A stretch of DNA of 64,000 nt from Heyndrickxia sporothermodurans. Its GTDB lineage: Bacteria; Bacillota; Bacilli; Bacillales; Bacillaceae_C. Of the stretch, positions 8,027 through 15,476 are shown piece after piece (position 1 is the stretch's first letter; each line of letters begins with the position of its first letter). The notes under the pieces were generated by a model. The model was not told the DNA's origin and did no database searches. It saw nothing but the letters and a program-made list of their open reading frames with translations. The position numbers were made by a program, and so were the translations under genes. The DNA lies in contig BORH01000007.1 of NCBI GenBank assembly GCA_018333075.1, forward strand, positions 62,001 through 126,000, read 5' to 3'.

Positions 8027-10000
8027 TCAAATTCGACGTCTACTGACACTATCGAAACACCAACGCGCAGCAAATAGGTGACTCAGCGACACAACAAGCA
8101 ACCCATACGCTGCTGCCACAAGTACAGCCCCTATCGCATCAGGCTTTTGGAACACGACAACAACGCCCACGAGAACGACCCCAGCAAGCAATTCCTTGGT
8201 CACTCGGTTCTGGAGGATCCGCACCCATGACCGACCTGCCACCCGCAGAGGGAAATCACGCTTCGCCTGCAGTAGTGCGGTAATTAACGCACTGATCGTA
8301 GCAGCGACAGTGAAAGCAACAACCAATGCAACTAGCGAAAGATTCTGCAACCACACAACGTATGCTGCGAACTGCGCGTGGAGAATCCCCTCTTCGGCAA
8401 TGTAGACAACTTTCAGTTCACCTTTGAGACCACGATCATGTAGCGCCTGCACGTCTAGGCCGTGTCGTTCTAGCAATTGCTGCGTTGCAGTCACACCGGT
8501 GAACACGACGTTGCTACCCGAAATCATGGATGTCAAGGAAGAATCATTATATGTGTTGTAGAGCGAGGGAACGACGACGAGCAGGACATCGTCCTTGAAA
8601 TGAAGCCTTTCGCCACCTCCTCCTTGTGCCACTGGCATTCGGAACCCGTCGACCGGCCGCAAGAACTGGAACTGTGCGAACAGCTCCTTAGAAAGCTTTT
8701 TCCTCGACAAGATTTCAACCTCTTCTCGAACCATTCGAACAAGCCCTTCTGGAATGTTGTTGTGAGGCACCGATGTGACAGCCGGTTGTGGCGCACCCTT
8801 GGTCACCAGATCGAGCCAACGCTGGTTCACGAAAGAGATGGCAGAGTACTCTCCAAAATCGACTTGCATTGACATTTCTTTAGTGTAAGTGTATGAAAAA
8901 GCGACCGCATCAAGCGATTCCGCATCCTTCACCAGCTCGCCAATCAGCGGCTCCATGTGGTCCATTTCGTCAACGTCCGTCGCGAACACAATGGCGACCT
9001 GGTCTGCGAGTTGCTTCCACTGCGCCATTTCAGCTGCCGTAGCGGATGAGTGTTTATATGCAGACCAAGCAGGCCCAGCCGCAGCCACCACCAGGAGGAA
9101 TGTTAGCGCCTGGATCACGATCGCCGCCGAACGCAGGCTCTTTACCGCCGGTTGTCTGGTGGCGATCATGGTAGCGCTCGGCCAAGCAGAGGCTGACATG
9201 ACAAGCGCAGCAAGAAGGGATACGGCGATGACAGCGACCTGCAGACTGACCAGCGCCTTGAAGAAGGTACCAATGTACATCCAGCCATGAAATACACCCA
9301 CATAGCCCGCCGCAACCAGTGCTACAGCGCCCGCCGCAACCAGCAACAAACCTCCAAACCCTGCCAGGTCTTGCACCTGGATCCGCACGGTCGGGCACCC
9401 TCCGAGAACCCGAAGGGCACGTCCCCGTGCTCTTCGCGACAACCAGAACAACGCCAGCGCCGCGATCAGCGCAAACGCCGCAAGAACAGCAGCAGCAAAT
9501 CCTCTTTCCTGCACTACGAATGCAAGACTATCAAATATTGACACATCCCTGCGACCAACCTTCACACCTACACTTTTCAGCGTGTCCTCGAACTCTCCCA
9601 AGTGAGCCTTTTCACCGGTCACAAGATAGAACCCATTGGGATAGGAGGTGGCCAGTCGGTCCTTGCCGACGATCTTGCCTACATCATCGCCGCCGAACCA
9701 AGTAAATTTGGCAGGCAGATCTCCATCGTTAAGTGCCACGAATATCTTGCCATCGCCATCGCGGTCAAGGTCAGGTGCGACCTTGACCAGACCAAGATCC
9801 CAGCGCGAATCGAGCTTCTCCAGCGTCGCAAACGCTTCAGTGACTGAAAAGCTCGATTCGCTGAAGTTGAGGCTTAGCCTACTCTCGACACCAATGGCCT
9901 GAGGAAAGTCTCGATCATATAGGTCGGTGATGATCGCCGCCAGCAGCGCAAGCAGAGTAAACAACGCGCCCGCGACAGCCACTATGATACGCTTATACAT
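8027..10000 (-). CDS. Bacteriocin-associated multi-spanning membrane protein (lactococcin-972 family cluster)
   Basis: 657 residues from the ATG at 10000, chosen because GGAGG lies eight bases upstream; an upstream TTG in the same frame overlaps that site. One N-terminal span (about 5-25) precedes an extracellular stretch. Four further spans lie at about 160-320, then a second soluble stretch, then three spans at about 540-650. This resembles the seven-to-eight-span permease/immunity proteins found beside lactococcin-972-type bacteriocins, which work with a cognate ATPase. The gene is GC-rich with G/C-ending codons, unlike the host. It sits behind a copy of the bacteriocin leader from which the bacteriocin has been deleted. 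Confidence 0.8.
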   Translation of the reverse strand: MYKRIIVAVAGALFTLLALLAAIITDLYDRDFPQAIGVESRLSLNFSESSFSVTEAFATLEKLDSRWDLGLVKVAPDLDRDGDGKIFVALNDGDLPAKFTWFGGDDVGKIVGKDRLATSYPNGFYLVTGEKAHLGEFEDTLKSVGVKVGRRDVSIFDSLAFVVQERGFAAAVLAAFALIAALALFWLSRRARGRALRVLGGCPTVRIQVQDLAGFGGLLLVAAGAVALVAAGYVGVFHGWMYIGTFFKALVSLQVAVIAVSLLAALVMSASAWPSATMIATRQPAVKSLRSAAIVIQALTFLLVVAAAGPAWSAYKHSSATAAEMAQWKQLADQVAIVFATDVDEMDHMEPLIGELVKDAESLDAVAFSYTYTKEMSMQVDFGEYSAISFVNQRWLDLVTKGAPQPAVTSVPHNNIPEGLVRMVREEVEILSRKKLSKELFAQFQFLRPVDGFRMPVAQGGGGERLHFKDDVLLVVVPSLYNTYNDSSLTSMISGSNVVFTGVTATQQLLERHGLDVQALHDRGLKGELKVVYIAEEGILHAQFAAYVVWLQNLSLVALVVAFTVAATISALITALLQAKRDFPLRVAGRSWVRILQNRVTKELLAGVVLVGVVVVFQKPDAIGAVLVAAAYGLLVVSLSHLFAARWCFDSVSRRRI

Positions 10001-10113
10001 AAATGGTTCCTCCAAGACCTATCTGGAACTCGCCACGCTAAACCCCGGAGACCACAACCAGTAACTCCAGGGCTTGACATGATCGCTTGGATTAGCAGGT
10101 AATGTTTTTTCAT
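9982..10113 (-). pseudogene. Collapsed bacteriocin gene of operon copy A (43-codon leader frame)
   Basis: Begins with the bacteriocin start context (ATGAAAAAAC), then jumps to sequence matching the end of the bacteriocin gene (CTAATCCAAGCGAT versus CTAATCCAGACGAT at the intact copy). This indicates an internal deletion. The remaining 43-codon frame reads through the intergenic region and overlaps the start of the membrane-protein gene by 19 bases. It has no recognisable function but could couple translation. Confidence 0.6.
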
Positions 10114-10170
10114 TTATTTCATCATCCTCATTCATTCGACTATTTTGTAAATATTTTCACTATTCAGCCA
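10111..10170 (-). promoter_or_regulatory. Leader/RBS region, copy A of three
   Basis: An AT-rich block whose minus strand reads TAGTCGAATGAATGAGG then the start ATGAAAAAAC. It closely matches the blocks upstream of the intact bacteriocin (12498-12560) and of the ATPase (11477-11530). The ribosome-binding site here has changed to GAGGATG. Confidence 0.6.
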
Positions 10171-10317
10171 ATCATCCGCCACCCACCTACCATTCGCCAA
10201 AGACGCCATAATGTACAGCTGAGTCAGCACCTGGTTGGCTTGACAACATTAGCGAGCCATCCTTGAACATAAGAGGCAGACAACGATTGCTCCGAACTTG
10301 CTGTGCGGAAGTCCGCT
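10171..10317. other. Junction between operon copies A and B
   Basis: Moderately GC-rich DNA following the small membrane-anchored protein gene on the minus strand. It includes CACCCACCTACC, also present in the hairpin at 11888-11929 on the other strand, so it may be a decayed terminator copy. No gene seen. Confidence 0.35.
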
Positions 10318-10674
10318 CTAGCGCTTCACCAGATGTACCGGAACCCCAAACCCGTCGCGGCGGCTGAGCAGGTCGGTGATGGCGTCACGCTCGGATCTCG
10401 AACCATAGCTCACCATGACGAGCCCTCGGTCCTGATCATCGGGACACGGCGTTCCCACTTCGACCGCAATGCCATCACCTAGCGCTTTTACCTCCTTGGC
10501 GAGGCCTTGATGGCTAGCAAGCGCAGCAGTGGCTTCCGCTACGGTCGGCAACTGGTCGCACGACGGGTGCGTGTCCCTTGATACTGGGATCCAGCCGTTT
10601 AGGAGCGCAACTGCTCCCACTACCAGTAGTAAGCCAACTACAATGCCGATAATGATCTTAGTGGCTGACTTCAT
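10318..10674 (-). CDS. Small membrane-anchored protein of the bacteriocin cluster, unknown function
   Basis: 118 residues: one N-terminal membrane span (residues 6-28) and an extracellular domain of about 85 residues with two cysteines (SCDQLP and TPCPDD) that could form a disulphide. The start overlaps the ATPase stop by four bases, with GGGAG upstream, so the two are co-translated. It is GC-rich like its neighbours. I do not recognise the family. Its position suggests a role in immunity or in the transporter complex. Confidence 0.65.
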   Translation of the reverse strand: MKSATKIIIGIVVGLLLVVGAVALLNGWIPVSRDTHPSCDQLPTVAEATAALASHQGLAKEVKALGDGIAVEVGTPCPDDQDRGLVMVSYGSRSERDAITDLLSRRDGFGVPVHLVKR

Positions 10675-11372
10675 GAGGAACTCCCTATGCTAGCGGGATC
10701 GCTCGACGAGTGGTGTGACGGGCTGTTGGAACCGACCTTATACCGGGCACCACAAGCGTTGATCATTTCGGCGTCGTGCGTCGACACAATGACCGTGCGA
10801 CCCCGTGCGGCGAAGTCCGAAAATAGATTGATGACCTTTCGACGGTTGGCTTCGTCAAGCGAGGCGGTGGGCTCATCGGCGAACAGGATCGTAGCGTCTT
10901 TGTAGATGGCACGAGCCAGCGCGAGTCGCTGTTTCTCGCCCCCACTCAAGTGGCTGGCCAACTCACCTTCCCGACCCTGGAGACCCGTCTGCTCGAGCAC
11001 CTGCGCCAACCGTTCTTGATTACCCGTGATGCGTCTTCCAAGAACGCTCGCCTGCATGGTGACATTAAAAGCAACTGACTCCTCATCCATGATGCCATAA
11101 TCCTGAAGTACGAACGCCGCGTGATCACGCCAGAACCGACGCCGTGCAGCAGTGCCGTATCTAGTGACATTGTCTCCTTCAATCAGGATGCACCCTTGAT
11201 CCACTGGAAGCAACAGCCCTAGGCAGTGCAAGAGTGTAGTCTTTCCACATCCACTCGGACCAACGAGGGCTGTCATGATTCCGGGCGTACAACGAACAGT
11301 CTCACCGTCAAGTACGGGCCGCCCACCTATCGCTACTGAAACGCCCTTGGCTTCAATCAACATCTGCACCAC
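10671..11372 (-). CDS. ABC transporter ATPase of the lactococcin-972-type cluster
   Basis: 233 residues with all ABC motifs: Walker A GPSGCGKT near residue 38, Q-loop VLQDYGI, signature LSGGEKQRLALARA, Walker B ILFADEPTASLDE and switch STHDAE. It presumably energises the membrane protein encoded at 8027-10000 for export or immunity. The start is GTG or the ATG at 11363, and no strong ribosome-binding site is present. A 39-codon frame starting with the bacteriocin leader (11357-11476) ends within this gene's first codons, so translation is probably coupled to it. The serine-rich last 20 residues look degenerate. Confidence 0.88.
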   Translation of the reverse strand: MVQMLIEAKGVSVAIGGRPVLDGETVRCTPGIMTALVGPSGCGKTTLLHCLGLLLPVDQGCILIEGDNVTRYGTAARRRFWRDHAAFVLQDYGIMDEESVAFNVTMQASVLGRRITGNQERLAQVLEQTGLQGREGELASHLSGGEKQRLALARAIYKDATILFADEPTASLDEANRRKVINLFSDFAARGRTVIVSTHDAEMINACGARYKVGSNSPSHHSSSDPASIGSSS

Positions 11373-11476
11373 CGAGCAAATTCGACGTCTACTGAGGACA
11401 TCGCCAACGCGGTGAACGTCGTTTTGACCCTTCGAGTCAAGGTTTTCCTCTTTTGCTTATACAAAAGTTTTTTCAT
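11357..11476 (-). pseudogene. Bacteriocin leader fused out of frame to the end of the membrane-protein gene (operon copy B)
   Basis: The first 26 or so codons (MKKLLYKQKRKTLTRRVKTT) are a variant of the intact bacteriocin signal peptide. The DNA then jumps to sequence identical to the last codons of the membrane-protein gene (CGACGTCGAATTTG), read in another frame, and stops inside the ATPase start region. One deletion has therefore removed the mature bacteriocin and almost the entire membrane-protein gene. The remnant may act as a leader peptide for the ATPase. Confidence 0.7.
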
Positions 11477-11530
11477 TTAATTCATTCCTCCTCATTTATT
11501 TGACTATTTTTATGAATTTTTTTGCGATTC
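11477..11530 (-). promoter_or_regulatory. Leader/RBS region, copy B of three
   Basis: On the minus strand, ATAGTCAAATAAATGAGGAGG precedes AATGAATTAA and the ATG. The AATGAGGAGGAATGAATTAA stretch is identical in copy C. Upstream of about 11530 the copies diverge. Confidence 0.6.
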
Positions 11531-11542
11531 GAGCAAATTTTA

Positions 11543-11576
11543 ACCTAGGATCCTCAAAATGAAATGATCCTTAGGT
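11543..11576 (+). terminator. Terminator-like hairpin
   Basis: ACCTAGGATC pairs with GATCCTTAGGT around a 13-base AT-rich loop. CCTTTTTCG follows 17 bases later. Its associated gene is unclear. Confidence 0.35.
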
Positions 11577-11689
11577 CACATTTTGTGCCTTTTTCGTAGA
11601 TATGCTCTATTTTTTTGTGTGGTGCTTTGGCAGGACCTCAAAAGGTTTCTCTTTCCAAGTAGAGATATACCATGAAGGAAATTTGATAT

Positions 11690-11815
11690 ATCGTCACAAA
11701 TGCCCTTCATCAATCGGATCACCATTACTTCCCTAATCGTTATCTGAAAATTCTAGAACGAAAGCCCCAGGCGATTATAAGTGCTGCGCATTTAAAAAAA
11801 CGATATTACCTCATA
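11690..11815 (+). pseudogene. Possible transposase C-terminal remnant
   Basis: A plus-strand frame reads HHYFPNRYLKILERKPQA and later AAHLKKRYY before a stop. The YL..LERKP pattern resembles the C-terminal part of IS21-type IstA proteins. It is short, has no start and could be chance. If real, it marks another insertion between operon copies B and C. Confidence 0.3.
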
Positions 11816-11887
11816 AACTCTCAGAATTTATGAAGCTTTGCAAACATCGGGATAAAAACTACCAGCTAGTAAATATCCTGCTTGTTG

Positions 11888-11929
11888 GAAAAAAAACCGC
11901 TCCCGCATCGACATGGTAGGTGGGCGGTT
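11888..11929 (-). terminator. Rho-independent terminator downstream of the bacteriocin
   Basis: Read leftward, AACCGCCC and GAGCGGTT pair around a GC-rich loop followed by a run of eight Ts. It lies downstream of the bacteriocin (12120-12497) and the truncated membrane-protein fragment. Confidence 0.7.
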
Positions 11930-12004
11930 AAGCAAGCTAACTTGACATCCAACCTATGACCTGGTATGATTTATCTAGATTTTAAAGTAGTAAGCAGATT
12001 GAAC

Positions 12005-12112
12005 TCTCTCAACACCAATGGCCTGCGGAAAATCTCGGTCTTATAGGTCGGTGATGATCGCCGCCAGTAGCGCAAGCAGAGTAAATAAAGCGCTGCGACA
12101 GCAACCGGTATC
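12005..12112 (-). pseudogene. N-terminal fragment of the bacteriocin-associated membrane protein (operon copy C)
   Basis: Closely similar to 9870-9985 of the intact membrane-protein gene, covering about its first 35 codons (the LTLLALLAAIITD region). It begins only a few bases after the bacteriocin stop, so the start codon and intergenic region have been lost. It ends where AT-rich DNA resumes near 12005. Confidence 0.8.
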
Positions 12113-12119
12113 GTCTGGA

Positions 12120-12497
12120 TTAGTTGGTACGGTAGTAGTACTGAGCCTTCAGACCCGGCGAGTTTATAGTTCCGAGATATGCGTTAGAATATTTCCCCGC
12201 AGCCGTGTCTATGCTTCTGTTAGTACTTACCACCTCGCCGTCGATGAGCTTTTGCACCGTCGAGCCGTGAATCTTCGACGGGTGGTTGTACTCAGAACGG
12301 AGCCCGACGTCTACGAATCCGTACCTCCATGTTCCACCTTCCGATGGGTATTGGTAGTGCCAACCTGGATTCACCCAGGCTTGCGCAGGCACAACAGCGG
12401 CGCCTGCCAAAGCAATGGACGTCGCCAACGCAGCGAACGTCGCTTTGATCGTTCGATTCAAAGGATTCCTTTTTTGTCTATACAAAAGTTTTTTCAT
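12120..12497 (-). CDS. Lactococcin-972-family bacteriocin precursor
   Basis: 125 residues. A basic N-terminus, a hydrophobic core ([14 protein letters not shown]) and a cleavage site after AQA (residue 40) would leave a mature chain of about 85 residues. The mature part shows the family pattern: GGTWRYG near its start, [14 protein letters not shown] in the middle and an aromatic C-terminus (AQYYYRT). It has no cysteines. Lactococcin 972 binds lipid II and blocks septum formation, and it is exported by the general secretion route. GAGGAGG precedes the ATG by ten bases. The gene is GC-rich in an AT-rich genome. It appears to be the only intact bacteriocin gene at the locus. Confidence 0.88.
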   Translation of the reverse strand: MKKLLYRQKRNPLNRTIKATFAALATSIALAGAAVVPAQAWVNPGWHYQYPSEGGTWRYGFVDVGLRSEYNHPSKIHGSTVQKLIDGEVVSTNRSIDTAAGKYSNAYLGTINSPGLKAQYYYRTN

Positions 12498-12660
12498 TTA
12501 ATTCATTCCTCCTCATTCATTCGACTATTTTTGTCAATATTTTTTCCTCTTCAAGCTAATTTGTCACTGCTCACCAGCATGCCGATGCGGGAAGGGTTTT
12601 TTCTTGCCATTAATGGCAATGACTGCCATTTAATATAATAAATTCAATAAGAAAGAGAAA
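12498..12660 (-). promoter_or_regulatory. Bacteriocin upstream region (leader copy C) with a 14-bp palindrome
   Basis: The leader/RBS block matches copies A and B up to about 12545. A TTGACA lies on the minus strand at about 12533-12538, but no good -10 sits at standard spacing. The perfect palindrome TGCCATTAATGGCA (12605-12618) with a second half-site (ACTGCCA) alongside looks like an operator. GCATGCCGATGCGGG beside it resembles part of the terminator at 11888-11929 in the opposite orientation. Confidence 0.45.
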
Positions 12661-13129
12661 ATTCCTTCTTTTTTAAAAGAATTTTTTAAAATTTTTTCGA
12701 AAATTCTTTTTTTAAAATTTTAAATATATTAATGAGAGTTGTACATAAAATCTAAACTCATTGCAACAGAAGGCGTTTCTCCGACATCACTGAGAAGTCC
12801 CTCTACTGATAGGGACTCTCGCTAAAAATACTCTAATTATAAAAATCAAATTAACGAAAGCTACAAAAGGACTTTTATGTTTTTATTCTATATAAAAACT
12901 ATCCAAAACAGCTTAGCTACAGCTTTACGTGAGATGGAGAGGATTGAAAAGGGAGAAGCAATGAGGAAAGGTTAAAGATAGATAACATTTTAATACAAGT
13001 TTATCAAGGTTCTCCCTTAATAAATATAAAAAATAATTAATAAAAAGGGGATACCGATCTTAAACTTGTAGGAGTCCAATTGGAAATAAGTAATTATATT
13101 TGAAACAGTATGAACAGGGTTGTTTATGC
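12661..13129. other. AT-rich spacer with a hairpin (12796-12817)
   Basis: Contains a very A/T-rich stretch (12661-12735) of partly self-complementary repeats, and AGTCCCT...AGGGACT with an 8-base loop at 12796-12817 that lacks a T-tract. No gene recognised. Confidence 0.4.
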
Positions 13130-14592
13130 AAGGCTACTGAAAAATTTTCGTTTTTTAACTTCATTTAAAGCAGGGGAACAAAAAAAGGCGATTTTCTGTT
13201 CATACATGAACGGAAAGTAGCCTTTCTTTACATAAACTTTTTGTAATCTCTTATTTCGATTCTTTTAATAATTTTATGATTCGTTTTAAATTCACGGAAA
13301 ATCTAGTCAATGCTCCCTGCATTTCCATACCTAAAAGACCCGAGGAAATCGCAACATCATACCCGTGTCTTAGCTTAAGTTCACTATTTTTTGCTTCTAT
13401 TTTATACCGTTCTTTTTCCTTTATAGAAAAGAATTTACTTTCTTGAAAAGCCTTTTACTTGGTATGTTCTACAGATTTTATTGTAACAGAATATGTTTTA
13501 CTTTTAGCCCCCTCTTTATAACACCCTTCGCTAAAAGGACATACTTTACACTTCTCAATATCAAAGTAATATGTATAGCTCTGACTGTTTTTGTATTCTT
13601 CTTTCCTGTTCGTGCTTTACTTGTAGCCATATGTCCAGCTTTACAAACATACATCCCAGCATCTTTATTAAATGCAAATTCATCTTCTTGTTTTCGAGGA
13701 CCTTGTGTAATGATGGGATGTAATTTTGATACCAATTTTATATCCTTTAGGTTGGGAAATTGAATATTATCCTTATCAGAGTAAGCAGTATCTCCAATAA
13801 TTGTATCAATTTCCATTCCCGTTATAGCATCAGGTTCATGTGAAGCTTTAAGGTTTTCTTGGTGATCTAACACCGCTTCATTTAGGTAATTGTTTTTCTT
13901 TTACCTTTGGATTTTCACGTAGGGTCTATTCATTTTCAACTACTTGAACAACTTTTTGGCAATAATGAATGATTCCATCTACTTCATCTGAAGTGGGCTT
14001 TAAAGGGGATTTTTTGGTTTAAACGAGCTTAGTGTGTGTAGAGTCAACAATGATAGAACTACTTTCTATTAGCTCTTTCTCCAATGAAATCTCTACTATT
14101 TTTTGAATGAGCTATCAAGTAAATTAACATCTTTTAAACGTAATTTTTTGAATGTTGTTAATGAACTGGGGTTGATAACAGCTTCTTCAGGGGCCATGTC
14201 TAGAAAATATTTAAAAGACATATCGTATTTTGACCGTTCAACAACATCTACATCAGATAGGTCAAAAATGGATTTTAGAAGTAAGTATTTAAACATTCAC
14301 ACAGGTGGTATAGCATTGCGATCGTTATCTGACAGTATTTATCCTGTAGCTCATTTAATACAAATGAAAAATCGATTAGTTCGTTTATATGCCGAAGCAT
14401 ATTATCTTTGGGAAAGACGATATCATAAATAGAAGAAAATGGACTAAGATTAAGAGATTGTTGATTAGAGATCATCCGAACACACCACCTAGAGTTTATA
14501 TGTAAATGATAAACGAAAATGGCGAAGACTTCCTCGATTTTATCGAGAAAGCCTTCACATTATTTAACATATAGAGACTTTTCAGTAGCCTC
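13130..14592 (-). mobile_element. Right IS1182-family element, degenerate
   Basis: The outer terminus (minus strand GAGGCTACTGAAAAGTC, ending at 14592) and an inner terminus near 13130 (AAGGCTACTGAAAA) are inverted repeats enclosing about 1.46 kb with a broken transposase gene. A long hairpin at 13184-13225 (AAAGGC... with ...GCCTTT, arms of about 20 bases) lies after the transposase stop. Confidence 0.8.
13251..14475 (-). pseudogene. IS1182-family transposase, multiply frameshifted
   Basis: Pieces in different frames follow family order. N-terminus: LSPFSSIYDIVFPKDNMLRH. Then FKYFLDMAPEEAVINPSSLT, IVDSTHTKL (catalytic aspartate region), DTIIGDTAYSDKDN (second acidic motif), VCKAGHMA, and C-terminal EAKNSELKLRHGYDVA and RFSVNLKRIIKLLKES. 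At least three frameshifts and internal deletions separate them, so no active enzyme is made. Confidence 0.85.
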
Positions 14593-14617
14593 TTTTGATA
14601 GGACTCTCTGTTTTTTT
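14593..14617 (+). terminator. Right half of the split terminator plus right target duplication
   Basis: TTTTGAT (14593-14599), then GACTCTCTG (14602-14610) and seven Ts. It is the exact complement of CAGAGAGTC at 7165-7173. On this reading, the terminator of the PPC protein gene was cut open by the mobile element. Confidence 0.6.
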
Positions 14618-14740
14618 CTTTGGAGCAGAATCCTATCTCTTATCTGGAGGAGTAATTGATTGTAGATTGTGTACGAAGAGTTAAATAGTAGATGAGCTTA
14701 AATCACTTACTCCTTTTTGTAGTAAGCAAATGTGGATACT

Positions 14741-15179
14741 CTAATTCATTCCTAATGTGTTTTGAATTTTACGTATATCTTCTCGATTGGTCCATGTATC
14801 TTCCTTCAAAATCTCGATGCTTACGTCATGATTTTTAGCTGCTCTTTTATTTCAGCAAAGTCTTTTGCATTTTGAAGTTTCATTTCACTTAATTCATCCT
14901 TAAGAGCTTCTTGACCAGTGATTAAAGCACTTAACAGTCTTCCGTGCTCCTTTAGTGTTTCTCCTTGTAGCTTTAATGCCTCTCCTTGTTGTTCAATTTT
15001 TTTCCTTGTTGGTTTATTGCTTCTTCTAGTCGTCCGATTGACTTTCCTTGCTGTTTTGTTGCTTCTTCTAGTCCTGATATTAACTTCCCTTGGTGCTGTA
15101 ATATTTCTCCTTGTATTCCTAATTTCTCATTGATTTGCTGAATAGCTAATAAGATTTCCTTTTCAACATGCTTGTCCAA
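14741..15179 (-). pseudogene. Coiled-coil protein gene with two frameshifts
   Basis: The first frame (from 15179) gives an amphipathic, glutamine-rich coiled coil with repeats such as LEEATKQQGKSIGRLEEA. After an A7 run near 15000, a second frame continues the pattern (EQQGEALKLQGETLKEHGRL). After a further shift near 14835 a third frame ends NREDIRKIQNTLGMN. Together they would make about 145 residues. I do not recognise a function. The ribosome-binding site AGGTG is present. Confidence 0.6.
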
Positions 15180-15288
15180 TGTTATTCACCTCCAATCTAT
15201 TTCGTATTATTATACCAATAATCATTATAGATCTTATAGAAAAAGTTAGGAGAATATATTGCTTGATTATTAAGACATGTGAATAAAA

Positions 15289-15392
15289 TGTGGATATACT
15301 GTGGATTTATTCACAATTTTTGTGGATATCATAAGTGAGCTTGTTAGTAACTACTGAGGTTTTGTTGATAATTGGATTATTATTGTGGATAT
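15289..15392. repeat. Four TGTGGATWT copies (DnaA-box-like)
   Basis: TGTGGATAT at 15289, TGTGGATTT at 15300, TGTGGATAT at 15321 and TGTGGATAT at 15384, all in the same orientation. Each differs from the DnaA box complement TGTGGATAA by one or two bases. There is no replication gene nearby. Confidence 0.4.
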
Positions 15393-15393
15393 G

Positions 15394-15437
15394 TAAGGGC
15401 TGTCTATGATTTATAGCGCTTTTACTGACAGCCCTTA
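15394..15437. terminator. Hairpin between comK-like gene and upstream DNA
   Basis: TAAGGGCTGTC (15394-15404) and GACAGCCCTTA (15427-15437) form a perfect 11-bp stem. It is 40 bases beyond the stop of the minus-strand comK-like gene. The T-tract is weak in both directions. Confidence 0.6.
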
Positions 15438-15476
15438 ACCTTTTGTATGATCCGGATTGTCGAGTCTTTTTGCTAA

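Larger units (their letters stand above)
7181..14592. mobile_element. Composite IS1182-like element carrying a lactococcin-972-type locus
   Basis: A 7.4-kb segment ends in near-identical inverted termini: GAGGCGACTGAAAAAGTC at the left and, on the opposite strand, GAGGCTACTGAAAAGTC at the right. The outer 250-300 bases at each end are inverted copies of one another. Inside lies GC-rich DNA unlike its surroundings, encoding a bacteriocin system. This is the layout of a composite transposon whose two insertion sequences are now decayed, so it is probably no longer mobile. Boundaries rest on the inverted termini and the flanking TTTTGRT heptamers. Confidence 0.7.

Noticed and set aside
8477-9900. 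Many open frames on the plus strand and alternative frames inside the GC-rich membrane-protein gene
   Set aside because: High-GC DNA naturally gives long open frames in several phases. Only the minus-strand frame has membrane-protein character, a ribosome-binding site and matching duplicated fragments.
12018-12638. 206-codon frame on the plus strand
   Set aside because: Antisense to the bacteriocin, with arginine-rich composition and no ribosome-binding site or family.
14900-15179. Programmed -1 or +1 frameshifting at the A7 run in the coiled-coil gene
   Set aside because: A second, unrelated frameshift follows about 165 bases later, so ordinary decay or sequence error is more likely than programmed recoding.
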